A DNA stretch of 64,000 bases from Glebionis coronaria (taxonomy: Eukaryota; Streptophyta; Magnoliopsida; Asterales; Asteraceae). The translations under genes and the position numbers were made by a program. This document shows, piece by piece, positions 46,227 to 57,345 of the stretch. The stretch lies in contig CM046878.1 in assembly GCA_025667525.1 (NCBI GenBank), forward strand, positions 398,494,433 to 398,558,432. The letters are read 5' to 3'. Each line of letters opens with the position of its first letter. Position 1 is the stretch's first letter. The notes under the pieces are model-generated. The model was not told where the DNA came from. It saw only the letters and a program-made list of their open reading frames with translations, and did no database searches.

Positions 46227-47675
46227 GTGAAGAAGAATCTGATGATGTTTTCAGTTAAGGCCACGTCTACTTCAAGTTCCACAAGTTCCAATTCTTCTTC
46301 ATGTTCTGATAATGAGGTATGTCATGACTCTTCTTGTAGTATAAATACTGAAAAAATTAACAAAGAAATTTTAAAGTTAAAATCAGATGTTTCTAATGAA
46401 AGATGCAAGTTATCTAATTATCAAATTGCTCTTACTCAAACTGAAAAGACTGTAGCTGAGTATAAGAAAATGGAGTTTGACCTAAAAGATCAAATCAATA
46501 TCTTAAAACATGATTTAAATGCTAGTACTGATATTAGAAACATCATGGAGAGGTTCAATGCTGAATTACAGGCTAAGTTAGATGAGGCTATCAAAAATAA
46601 GGATAATGTAAGTCTTAAAATCTAGAGATTTGATAAAGCCTCACAAACCCTAGAAAAATGTGTTAGTGAACAAAGGGATTCTAGGGATTTGTCTGGAATT
46701 GGGATGAAAGATTATACTGCTACTCCACCACCTGCTGGGAACTTCTATGGTGTCCTGAGAAAGGATTTGTCTTGGACTGGTATACCAGAACTCCAAGAAG
46801 AGGAATTTATTCCTCCACCTAGAGTCCTTTCCCCAGTTGAGGAATATCAACAAAAGGTTATTGACCTAGAAGAATGGAAGAAGGCCAACCCCACTTTGTT
46901 TGTTAAGGGTGGGATGCTTAGTGAGAGTCCATTTGTGCCTACACCCATTGAGAGTCCAGTAGTATCTACACCTATCACTGTGACCAATCCAATCACTAGA
47001 AAAGCTGTTAATTTTGGCTCCCCAATTAAGAAACAACCTAGTGTTAAATATGCTGAAATGTATAGAAAACCTAGGTCACTCAAAAGCCAAGCAAGTGTTA
47101 ATGGGACAGGGTTTTATCAGTCTAAGCCTAAGTTTGTGTCCAAAAAGGCTTGTTACTCATGAGGGAGCTTCTCACATTTGGCCTATAATTGTGTCAGTGG
47201 ATACAATTCATTCGCTGACAATAGGTCATCCAATGTCAACCATAGACCTTTTATCCACACTAGACCATAGGCTACTAGACCAGCTCCTTTCTTCTCTAAG
47301 GCAGATAATACCCATGGACAAAGGCCCTTTCAAAAGACCAACACTTGGTCAAACAGGCAGTATGTTCCTATAGCAAACCCTAATCTGGGCGTTGACAAGA
47401 ACAAATTCAGCGTTGACAAGAACAAATTCAGCACTGACAGGAACGCTGACAGACACAAATGCAGCACTAAAAGCTCTAAGTTTGGTATGAGACCTTATTT
47501 TAGACTATATAAACAAAGATACTTGGTTAGTAAGGGTCAAGGGTCTAAAGCATCATCCCACTTAACTTGGAAACCTAAACAAGAGAAAAACTCTAATTTT
47601 AATGGTATTTCAATGACTTGCAATAGATTTAAATATCTTGAGAAGGTCATTACTAGTCTCATTGGAACAAATTAG
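46227..47675 (+). pseudogene. Copia element gag remnant
   Basis: A frame of 132 codons (46227-46625) is Ser-rich, then strongly coiled-coil (KINKEILKLKSDVSNERCKL). TAG follows, then 46626-47162 continues the protein with Pro-rich GMKDYTATPPPAGNFYG to KKACYS. A TGA then stands where the second Cys of the zinc knuckle should be (C-Y-S-stop-GSFSHLAYNC). Beyond are degenerate frames including repeated VDKNKFS copies encoded by the same GTTGACAAGAA motif found in the LTR. The N-terminal Gag domain is missing. Confidence 0.75.
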
Positions 47676-47839
47676 GTGTTTAGGTCACAAAGGGATGAAC
47701 AGGGATTTGTGGTAAAGAATAAGACCACTCTAGTTGAACAACTAGACAGATCCAAGTCTGACAAGGCTTGGATCTCCAAAGAAAACTAATTTGTTTTCTT
47801 TTTGAGCAGCCTATCCAAAAGTAGGTTAATGATCAAGGA

Positions 47840-47870
47840 TATTGGGATAGTGGATGCTCAAGGAACATAC
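47840..47870 (+). pseudogene. Vestige of the copia protease active site
   Basis: One frame reads YWDSGCSRNIH (DSG at 47846-47854), matching the copia protease signature W-x-DSGCS-x-H-M. The frame is not continuous with gag and degenerates at once. It marks the place where pol should begin. Confidence 0.65.
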
Positions 47871-49243
47871 ATTGTTGGTCTTTCCACTGTTATTATTTTT
47901 ATCCACTGACATGTTATCTCTACCCATTATTGTGGGAAAGGGTAGCCTCTGTTGGTGTGTTTTTGTGGTTTTTGTGGTTTTTGTCTGACTATGTAGGAAA
48001 ATGGAGCTACATTTGGATGGATACAGAATTGCAAACTTTTATTTATGATTGTTGGACTGTTTACATTCCTATCTTGAGATAAAATTTTGCTTCTTCATAT
48101 ATAATGATTTGTATGCTTCTGTTAAGGTGAGGTAAACCTTTAGGTTTTTGGGTACTCTTAGAGCACTCTTGCACAATTCTAGATTGTGTCCACTAGTGAG
48201 TACGATTTAGTTTTTCTAATTCGTGTGGCACTGTAGCATGCAAGGTTGATATACTGTGCATGCTGCCAAGACTTTTGACCTAGAATTGGGTGTGGTCGTA
48301 TGGGTGACTTGGGGTAGATATATATTTTTGGGCTTACTTGGGGAGTTGCAAAGGTTTTATATGAGTTAACTTTTTCTTTGGGGCATTTGTGAACAAAGGA
48401 CTCTTGAGTTCATGTGTGTCTATCATGTTTTTGCATGAGTGTATGCATGAACAGTGTTTTTCACTCTTGCTTATTAGAGACTAGTTAATTTCCTTAGGAT
48501 TATTACCTTTGTTTATGTTCTAACTAAAGTTTTCCATTCGCAAGTCCATTTTATGCTATGACATCGTAGTTGGTGTCATGTATAAACTTCTTTATAGACA
48601 TAAAAACGTTTCATCACCCTTTCATTTTTCAAATTTTTGGATATCTGGAAGTCTAATGATGTTTTTCCTAGTGATTGACATCTAGTAGCAGCAGAGATCA
48701 CTTTCACAAGGGTGTATAGTGTTATGGAGATGGCTGAGACTATTGGCACTAGCTTTAATGCAGGTCAAGTCAGTCTTATCATCAGTAAGTCCATCCCCAT
48801 GTCCTATGAATCAACATTGAGGATTCATTTCCCGAATGTGGATGAGGACAGTATGAAACCTTTAACATTAATGGAATTGACGAAAATTTGTATTAGCTTG
48901 TAAAAGCATAATACATAAATGGTAGAAATTGTCAAGGATCACTGTTTTGAACTGATAGACTTGTTGTTTTGGAAGCTGATGCAAGGAGGACATTCTTGGT
49001 TCCGTCCTTGTATATTGATCTTGGAGAGGAGTCTTAAAAAGGGGAGGAGCAATCGAATTTGAGTGACAAAAGTTATAAAGAAGCTTACTGTTGTAAGATG
49101 TATTGCAGAAGATGATTAAGATCAAGTTTGAGTGTTGAAATTTTGAGGTTTATTCATACTCAAATTGAAGGATAGAGCATGTTTGTAAGAATCCTCTCTG
49201 TGTGTTTTATTTTATTCAGAAACTTGATTACTAGAGTAGATAT
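47871..49243 (+). other. Degenerate interior of the copia element
   Basis: About 1.4 kb with stops in all frames. A short open stretch at 48712-48903 (SVMEMAETIGTSFNAGQVS) is not recognised. The region looks T-rich in the middle and may derive from another source than pol. Confidence 0.5.
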
Positions 49244-49260
49244 CAAGTTTAGGGGAGGAT
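49244..49260 (+). other. Copia polypurine tract
   Basis: AAGTTTAGGGGAGGAT precedes the 3' LTR start TGTTGGG at 49261. Confidence 0.8.
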
Positions 49261-49842
49261 TGTTGGGAATAAAATTGACCAAGTCCCTAGACGCTGACAA
49301 GAGGAACTTGGACGTTGACAAGAGTAAACGAGGCGTTGACAGATGAGACGTTGATAAGAATTATCAAGGCGCTGACAAGAAGAATCTTAACACAAAGACA
49401 AGGACTAAATATGCCAATGATGAATTTTTCAAGCTGGTGGACAAAATATGAAGATAAGAATTCAGAATATATTCGTAAGTGTTTAAAAGATTTAGTCAAT
49501 AAGTTATTTGAGTATGTTTATCTTATGTCTCTTCCTAAAATAGTTGATCTTAGCTTTTTATACAAGGCTCCTTAAACCTATAAAAGGAGGCCTTAGGGTT
49601 GACATAATACAGATCTCACATACACCTCTTCCACATATCTTATAACACTTTCATTGTAATCTTTCATTGTTATTATTAATCAAAGTGAAAGTTTGGTATT
49701 CATATATTATGTTTGTTCTTCGTTCTGAGTATTAGTTTCCGCATAATACTTAGATTGTCGAATACATAAAGTTTCTCTACGTGTTATACTTGATTTAATC
49801 TCGATAACACAAAGCTGAATCGATCTAAGTTTGGGATCAACA
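49261..49842 (+). repeat. Copia element 3' LTR
   Basis: Near-identical to the 5' LTR apart from the 20-base length difference and scattered substitutions. TATAAAAG is at 49579-49586. It ends ATCAACA. Confidence 0.9.
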
Positions 49843-50610
49843 GGCCCTAACAAGGTATGAGGATAAATAGATCCAAGTCCTAAAAGGAGGCGGATCGTTG
49901 TATATCAAAATCCCAAATAAAGATTGGAGAAAAATGAAGAAGTCGTTGTCCAAGTATGAAGAATCTCTCAAAACTTCAAGTGAAGAAATTCCTATTATGA
50001 AGAGAAGACCATTATTTCATGAACGTCTCTCGAGATTTGAAGTATGAAGTCAATGCCAAATATCGATCCGAGAAAGGTCTCAAATCGTGAAACGAGTTAT
50101 GTCAAGATATGAACTTTATGAGGTCCCGAGAAGCAGTTTTAAAAGATTTTGTCCTTTAGCTAACTATTGATTAAATCGTCCTACTTTATTTTCGGCATAA
50201 ATAATTATCGAAATAAGTCAACAGTGCATCTTCGTGATTATTCAAGACAACAATAAAATATAAGAGATACACCTAGGAATAAGGGGGTCCAAGCAAATAA
50301 TTGAGCCACATGAGTTTGTGTTAGTTTGCTAACTTATAATAACAATGATCTCGTTTTTAAGCTTGGTGTGGGGGAACGTGAAACTTGAGAGTGATAAACA
50401 TTCATGACGTACCAAAGCCCTAATGTAAGTCTTCAATTTCTTTACTTGTTTTCTTCCTTCTAATATTTTGTAATTTTCTATCCCTTTAAGTTTCCTTAAT
50501 GTCTTATGTTTAATAAAGGCCAATGTGAGTTAATTATGATGGAAAATGTAAATCTTGCTTTGTAACTAATGTATTGCATGCGGGCATTGCAATGGTCAAT
50601 TGTAGGGGAT
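49843..50610 (+). other. 3' untranslated region of F, right part, with polypurine tract
   Basis: It resumes the F sequence (GGCCCTAACAAGGTATGAGG) exactly where 45583 left it and ends in AATTGTAGGGGAT before the LTR. Confidence 0.75.
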
Positions 50611-51052
50611 TTGATAGGTGTGAAAACACCCATCCTTTTACCACTTAACTACAATAATAACCAAGCCAAAACGTATATTTAATGTCGTAAAAGTCGGAAT
50701 TATGCGTGGTTTGTGTTTTATTATGTTTTAGGACCAAAAGATGAAAAAGGAAGAAAACACGGGCTTTCACGGGCTTTTATCGAAGAAAAGACAAAAGACG
50801 AAGTCAAAAGATCAAGAGTGGAGAAAGAACGGAAGTCCAAGGCCTATTCTGAAGATTTATCGAAGAAAAAAGTCTAAAGACGAACGTTTAATGAAGTCGA
50901 AGAACCAAGTCTAATAAAAGAAGAAAATTATAAGACGAGTTCAATTTATATCGACAAATCCCAAGACAACGTCGAGAAAGTCGAAGAATTTAAAAGATGA
51001 AAAGACGAGAAGAAAGAAGAAAGCATCAACACGTTTACTCCTCCTATAAATA

Positions 51053-51077
51053 CCCTCCTAATGTATCATTAGGAGGG
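51053..51077 (+). promoter_or_regulatory. Inverted repeat next to the TATA box of the F LTR
   Basis: CCCTCCTAATG, loop TAT, CATTAGGAGGG, starting one base after TATAAATA. Confidence 0.7.
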
Positions 51078-51599
51078 GGTTAGATAATTTTTAGTTAGTT
51101 TTAATTTTGGAAGGTAATTAGGAGTAGCTTTATATTATTTTCTCTCTCTAGCTTTTCTTTCATGTTTTAATCTTTTTACATTAATCTTGTATTTGAATCC
51201 TTAATCTTAATCTTAATTTCAAGCTTTTCATTAAGTCATTCTCATTCTACCTTTCTTTAATTTTAATCTTGTTTAATTTTGATCATCATGTAGTTTGTTA
51301 ATCATGTTCTTTGTTTGATTGATGTTTGTCTTTGATTGTGCTTATTGGTGTTGATGTGTTTGATTTTTTATAGCTTATAGTGTTTAGTGCTTATTGTGTT
51401 ATTTTTCTTATTTTTAATTAAGTGCTTATTAGTTATTTTTATAAAAAGTTGATTTTGAAATATTTTGATTATTTAGTGTTTTTAAAAGTTTTTAAATTTT
51501 GGCTTATTTGATTTTTCTTAAAGTTGATTTGGTTAAGTTTTTAGATAAGTGCTTATTTGGTTTTTAGCTTATTTCTAGTTTTGCTTAAATTGTTCCTAA

Positions 51600-52090
51600 T
51601 CCGGGTTTTGGTAAAACCCTAGTATCCCGGACTAGGTCTGGCATTCAGTTATTCCGACTTATATGCAATATAAGTTTTCCCGAATTAAGTATGAAGCCAT
51701 TTCCCGAATTAGATGTTGGATACTTATCCCTAATTAAGTGCAAACATAGTGGATTCCGAACTAGGTTAAGCACTCTTTATTCCGGATTGTGTTTTGGCTC
51801 TGGATTCCGAATTAGGTCAAGGACCTATATTCCGGATTACTTGGAGACGTGTATTCCGAATTGAGTTAAGGACCTACATCCCGAATTAAGTACAACCATA
51901 CGCATTCCAAATTAGGTCTTGGTTCTGGATTCCGGATTGTATCTTGTGTACGCATTCCGTATTAGATCCGGATTTTGTATTCAAGATTGTACCAGGAATC
52001 TAGATTCCGAATTAGTTCCAAATCGTGGATTCCGGATTAGGTCCAGTACTTGGATTCCGACTTAGGTTTGTTTTTCTATTATTCTGACTT
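51600..52090 (+). repeat. TTCCGAATTAG motif block in the F LTR
   Basis: Some fifteen to twenty copies of ATTCCG(A/G)ATTAG(G) alternating with short unrelated stretches of about 15-20 bases. Confidence 0.8.
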
Positions 52091-52468
52091 ATATGTTTGG
52101 TTTTTGTTTCCCGACTTGTTTTCAAACTTTATTTTTCCCGCCAATTTTCTTAAGTTTTATTTTAATTGTTTTATCTTAGATTTATTTTAAGTTTGCATTT
52201 TTATAAAGTTTTCAAATTTACTTTTTGTCAAGCTTTAATTTCTCGTCATTTATCTTTAAAAGTTTAAATATTTCGTCATTTACTTTTTAATCATTTACAG
52301 CTTTATTTACTTTGTCATTTTCGTTAAAGTTTGCATTTTTATTTTACTCAACGACAATATTTTCTTTTATCCACCAAGGAAAACTGAGTCGCTCATTAAT
52401 CCGTGATCAATTCGATAAGACCGATTTCAACGAACAATCTTTTTCATACTTGGTAAACCCGTGTATTA

Positions 52469-53204
52469 GTTATCCACTTGCGTAATCTAACTGTAAGAAT
52501 ATGAATCGATGCCTGACGTGTCAATCACTTTTAACAATTACTGAGTGAGTGGGCCACTTGGAGGGAAGTAGGTAGATGTTTTTGGCAAGAAAAATTGAAA
52601 TGTTTGGAGTACGCTCGTAAGTGATCCTAGTCTATTGGAAGTACGACTAACTTCTTTGTTGTAGTCTAGTAGCCACGGTACAACATGCGACTACTAGACT
52701 GGAGAAACATGATGATGTATAGTCCTTAGTCGGGCCTATGGGTACTACTTGTATCCAATATGTTACAAATGGGTTAAAGGAACTAACATTGGCCCACTAA
52801 ACACAATATAATTAGGACTATAATTCACCCAAGATGAGAGGATATACACTCTCCTTATTTGGGAGATAAGGATTTGTGTATAGATGGTAATTATTCTCTC
52901 CTTGTGTCGTACGTTTCGGTAAGCCCGACTAGGGTTTCACCGGTTATATAAGGAACCCCCTAGGTTTCACAAAGGTACGATTTATCACAATCTCTAAACC
53001 CTCACCGATTACTAAATCATAAACTGATTACTTACTCTCATGCCGGAGACTAATCGTGGGAGACAATCCCACGTAAACCTAATGGTGCTTTTCTTAGTGT
53101 GCAGAGTCCTCATTACAAGTTCACTAGATGTAGGAGCTAGAGTTCCACACTCGAATTACACCTAATTTGGGTTGATACTGGTCCATCCAACTTTTGTATC
53201 AACA
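52469..53204 (+). mobile_element. Possible solo or partial LTR
   Basis: This has the look of an LTR: TATATAAG at 52945-52952, about 250 bases of leader-like sequence, and an end GTATCAACA at 53204. An eight-base inverted repeat GTTGATAC/GTATCAAC (53171-53203) lies at the end. I find no partner LTR, primer site or clear start, so the call is tentative. Confidence 0.35.
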
Positions 53205-53368
53205 GTTTGTTGATCTAGTGTTGATTTATAACTTACAATGTTTGTATTTTGATGATTCTATAAATTAAGAGGTGTCTTTATGATCACTAGTGGATTCATG
53301 ATTTTAAAACATATGAGAGACGAATTTCGGCCTACTTTTTTCTTAAATATTTTCCAACTTTATTTTTT
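53205..53368. other. Short unassigned stretch
   Basis: AT-rich; I see nothing in it apart from the TGTTGAT at 53209-53215 facing the ATCAACA of the preceding LTR candidate. Confidence 0.3.
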
Positions 53369-53660
53369 CATATACTTGGTAATACTATTTGTTTTTCTGT
53401 GTTTTTTGTTCGCAAATTCATGTCATTTAGGAATTATTTGATATTCATGCTTACACTGATAATCGAAATAATCAAAATGAATTAATGGAAAGAATGCGAC
53501 TCTATATATCAACGCAACATGTAATAATAAGTATTTCATAAAACTGTTAATAGCTCTTCGATTTTTTATCTTTTTTTACGATGTAGTTGTTGTTTTGTTT
53601 CCACCAAATATTTTGAACTTGAGAATTTTATAATGGGTTAGATTTAGTAAAGTCATGAGT
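53369..53660. repeat. Left copy of a diverged direct repeat (about 300 bp)
   Basis: From TTCATATACTTGGTAATAC to GGGTTAGATTT. It matches 55992-56300 with many substitutions and small gaps; shared blocks include TTTATTTGATATTC-type sequence and GTAGTTGTTGTTTTGTTTC. No coding sequence. Confidence 0.7.
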
Positions 53661-55009
53661 ATGTTTCATCTTATCTTATGCCTCAGGTTCCGAATCTGAC
53701 CGAGAACTTGAATTAAGTCATACCAATGTAAAGCATGCAAAAATTGACATAGATCCGACCTATGGCAAAATTCGCCTTGGGTATAGAATTCACCATAGGT
53801 CTGACCAGTTGATGAAAACCAACTACAAGTGCTTTTACATTGGATGGCATAGACTTAAAAACTCAAATAGGTATCACATAAGTTTAAAAAACAAATGTCA
53901 AAAGCGTCTAAAAAGATGCATGCAATCATCTTTTTAGCACAATTAGGAAAAACTTTTTGTCAACTTTAGTTTAGCCGTGTTTTACCGCGAGAAAGAATTA
54001 AAGAATGATCAAACCCTATGTCCTACTCTTCATGTGCCTGAAGGCACAAGTGCTTGGGATAATTATCAAATAAATGCCAAAACATCTCTGTGACACGGGA
54101 AAAGATTAAAGATCATTCAAACCCTAGATGGTTTAACTAAAACACGTAGTGTATTAGCAATGTCCACAATTAGTAAATCACAAAACAAGTTGTTTTTATG
54201 TATTAGAAGATAATTAGATTTTGCAAATCACGTCGTTGAGAGGATTGTTTATGAACCATCATTACGGTATGTAAGCCCAATTCGAGTGATAATATGATTT
54301 CACAAAACAATTAGCTTATGATAAACACAAGTTTCATACTTCTTATGTCCACATTAATTTTTGTTCAAAAAACGATATTTAACAAATAATACATAGCCGG
54401 TTCGCAAGGAAAATAAGTTTAATTAATGTGACATAGTTTTAAAGCTAGTTTCAATATAAGTAGAGATCCGTTTTTATGATTACTAGAATCTTGCATAAAT
54501 ATATTTTTTCAATTCATAATAGGAAACATATAAGCACATAAAACAGACAGAATATGGAGTAGAGCTGAAGACGGACTCTATATGAAAGCAGTTACACATA
54601 AGATCTGAGTTCTCAATTCATAATAGAAAACATATAAGCACATAAAACAGATAGAAAATGGAGTAGAGCTAAAGACGGACTCTATATGAAAGTAGTTACA
54701 TATAAGATCTAAGTTCTCAATTTAGTCTTCCCCAATTGAAAAATCAAAAGAGTCCACCTTGGTAACCAAGGGCAGCCAGATGCATCAAATAACTTGATTG
54801 CGTAAGTCTTTTGGCCGGATAAACAAACAATCATAATATGCTATTAACCGATTCAATTTAAACCTACCGAATTTTATTAGATATAAATAAAGAATAAAAC
54901 TTTATGTCAAGAATGCATGTAATTTGCATAGAAAATAAATAAATAGAGTTTTTAAGTGGATCTAGCGTGTTCATTCTATGTGTAACTCATGAATGCCATA
55001 CGATTTGAC
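53661..55009. other. Unassigned AT-rich sequence between the repeats
   Basis: No reading frame over 60 codons. It contains a tandem duplication of 104 bp (54510-54717) and a short imperfect repeat near 54000 and 54100 (AGATTAAAGAT-CATTCAAACCCTA). If the LTR call at 55022 is right, this would be interior of a minus-strand element. Confidence 0.35.
54510..54717. repeat. Tandem duplication, two units of 104 bp
   Basis: Both units begin CAATTCATAATAG and contain GGAGTAGAGCT and GACGGACTCTATATGAAAG; about ten substitutions separate them. Confidence 0.85.
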
Positions 55010-55991
55010 TCGTGATGCCACTGTTGAGATTTTGAATACTAGTTAAACCATTAACTACGAGTACGCAACGGAATGGATCTAGTATGACATACATAATTAG
55101 GCATATAAGAAAAACAATTAAAACCAACTTTTAATTAATTGATTGAATCAATTAGTGCATCTTGATCTCGATCTTGAACTTAAAGGTTAAATAATTGTCT
55201 CTATCGTTTGCTCATACGACACGTCAAACGAACAATCACTATGATGCTAGTAGTAACTTCACTTCTCTAACAACTTGTGTAAATCTTGTAATTAGAAACC
55301 CTAGATCCAAAAGCCTATGTAGGATTACGTAAGGATCGGTTTATAGAACGTTACAATATTGGTTACTGAAAAACCACATAAACCCTAATTAGGGTTCTGT
55401 ATGTCGAACCAAGGAAGGAACAACTAATGGACTAAAACCTTGATAAGAGTACTAAGGGTTTAGTATAGGTTTAGTTACTTCACAAGGGAGTACCAAAAGG
55501 CAGTCGATCTTGCAGAGGTTTACACTTTAGGTGATTTAGGTTTGTAGGGATTTTGTGAACCGAAATTTCAGTTGGGAGGAGTGTAAGGACAAATTATAAT
55601 GTGAGGTGTGGGGGGTTTATATAGCCTATCTACCTCCTTAGATTACTTGGTCCTTACTCCAAGATTTAGGCGCATAAGATATTTACTTACCCTATTAGCT
55701 AGACCAAATATCTTCTAGAATCCTTCTACAAAGAATTCGGCCGACTAGGGCTTGTAGAAGTTCGAGAATTAATTTTTAATCCCTCAATTTAATTACGCAC
55801 GTATATTAAACAAGCTAAACAAGTAACCGATTTAAATACCATTAATTAAATAATTAAGTGAAGTTTTATTAAGCGTTTAATATATATTAAACGTATACGG
55901 AGTAATAAAGTGTGTTCTCTGTGTTGAGTATTTGCCCACGATAAGCTCACTCATTTCCGACAGCTAAACGATCGAGTATCCCGACAGTTCA
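55010..55991 (-). mobile_element. Possible minus-strand LTR with weak primer site
   Basis: On minus the sequence ends CTCAACA at 55022, followed by GTGGCATCACGAG (55010-55021), a poor match to the initiator-Met primer site TGGTATCAGAGC. TATATAAA on minus at 55616-55623 sits a plausible 600 bases before the end, and the start could be TGTCGGGATAC at 55991. No second LTR is in view. Confidence 0.35.
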
Positions 55992-56300
55992 TATACTTGG
56001 TAGTACTAATTGTATTTTTTTTTGCATTTTTTGTTGGAAAATTCATGTTATTTAGGATTTATTTGATATTCGTGCTTACATTGTTAATCAAAATAATCAA
56101 AATGACTTATAGTAACAATGTGTCTATATAAATCAATGTAACATACAATAATATTGTTAGTATTTCATAAAATTGTTAATAGCTCCTCGAGTTTTTATCT
56201 CTATTTATGGTGTAGTTGTTGTTTTGTTTCAACCAAATATTTTGAACTACTGTTCAAAAAAAATTGAACTAGAGAATTTGATAACGGGTCAGATTTGTCT
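55992..56300. repeat. Right copy of the diverged direct repeat
   Basis: Counterpart of 53369-53660. It starts exactly at the edge of the LTR candidate, which suggests that the pair predates, or was created by, insertion of the 2.3 kb between them. Confidence 0.7.
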
Positions 56301-56377
56301 AGTGCTAAAACATAAAAGAGAAATGACTCACTGCTTATCACATGTTTTTTATCTAGGCTTATGGTCATTTTCTCTAT

Positions 56378-56379
<2 letters not shown>

Positions 56380-56411
<32 letters not shown>
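56380..56411. repeat. (AT)n microsatellite
   Basis: Sixteen or so uninterrupted AT dinucleotides. Confidence 0.95.
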
Positions 56412-56414
<3 letters not shown>

Positions 56415-57190
56415 TAGTGCTATATGCAGAACCCTTTTTGGTACAGAACTTACAGAACCAATATAAATCAATTTAGACCATTAGATCTTTTTGATTAAAG
56501 GTTGAGATTAAATGTGCCAAAACTGTAATTATTTGAAAGATGAAGTTAATATTTTAAAAGCTGAAAAAACTAAAAAGGGCAATATTGATATTCTATATTA
56601 TCCCCAAAATCTTAAAATGCTCTCATTCTTTCTCTCAGCATCATAAACCTAGTAACTGTCGTCTGCCTATCTCTCAAGATTCATAGTTTTGTGAAAAAAA
56701 ATAAACATCGCAAGATTGTTAAGATCCTTCGAGATTTGATGATTACAGTAGCAAACTAGGCATGTTCGTAAACTTTTTTGCATCCTCAAATCGTGTAAGG
56801 ACATATTACATATATTTTTTGTATTTTTTAGATTAGTAAAACAATTGTGTAAAGTTAATTGAGTTTGTTTGTTTGTCTAAGTTAACATGCTTTCTAGGTA
56901 AATTAGCAACACTACGTTTACAAGAGTGATATTACTTTATTTTCTATGATGTACTTAGGTATAAAAATTGCTCAGATATGTGTGTAACTGCCGCCGATCA
57001 CGCCTATATGAATGAAAACTTTGATGTGCTATATGAAAACAGATGGTGCTAAGCTTTTTATATAACCATTAGTGCTTATACATAATTTTGAAACCAATTA
57101 CTGTTTTTATATAATTTTGCAAACGAGTTTCAAGGTATCTGTACGGTATTGAGTTAATAGAACAAATCGATGCTGGTATGGGTGCGTTTT

Positions 57191-57345
57191 CGTACCGGTC
57201 CCGGTGCGTGGTCGTACCGGTCCCGGTGCGTGGTCGTACCGGTCCCGGTTCGTGGTCGTATCGTATCGGTGCGGGTCCGTAACGGTCTGGTGTTGGTCGT
57301 AACAGTAGCAGAACATGTCCGTAACTGTCCCGGTGGAGGTCCGTA
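57191..57345. repeat. 22-bp GC-rich minisatellite
   Basis: Units at 57191, 57213 and 57235 of CGTACCGGTCCCGGTGCGTG plus GT, followed by decayed copies (GTCCGTAACGGTCTGG). It is far more GC-rich than its surroundings. Confidence 0.85.

Larger units (their letters stand above)
45584..49842 (+). mobile_element. Non-autonomous copia element nested in F
   Basis: A 4.26-kb insertion with LTRs of 562 and 582 bp starting TGTTGGG and ending CAACA, an initiator-Met primer site, gag remnants, a vestige of the protease active site and a polypurine tract. RT, RNase H and integrase are absent. The flanks are GACCC (45579-45583) and GGCCC (49843-49847), a five-base duplication with one change. The gag style suggests the SIRE/Maximus neighbourhood of copia. 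Confidence 0.85.
41087..52468 (+). mobile_element. Element F: non-autonomous Athila-like (gag-pro-X), with nested copia element
   Basis: It begins inside gag at the edge of the E LTR and ends with its own 3' LTR (50611-52468). It has the same coding plan as A: gag, protease, acidic X domain, no polymerase. The 3' untranslated region is split by the copia element at 45584-49842. Gag and linker are closest to B. Confidence 0.8.
50611..52468 (+). repeat. Element F 3' LTR
   Basis: It starts TTGATAGGTG and ends GTATTA at 52468. TATAAATA at 51045-51052 is followed directly by a perfect hairpin (51053-51077). The U3 frame is shifted. The motif block at about 51600-52090 is TTCCGAATTAGGT/TTCCGGATT. 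Confidence 0.85.

Noticed and set aside
52945..53204. Host gene promoter and first exon
   Set aside because: The TATA box is followed by an LTR-like leader ending TCAACA and no reading frame; an LTR remnant explains it better.
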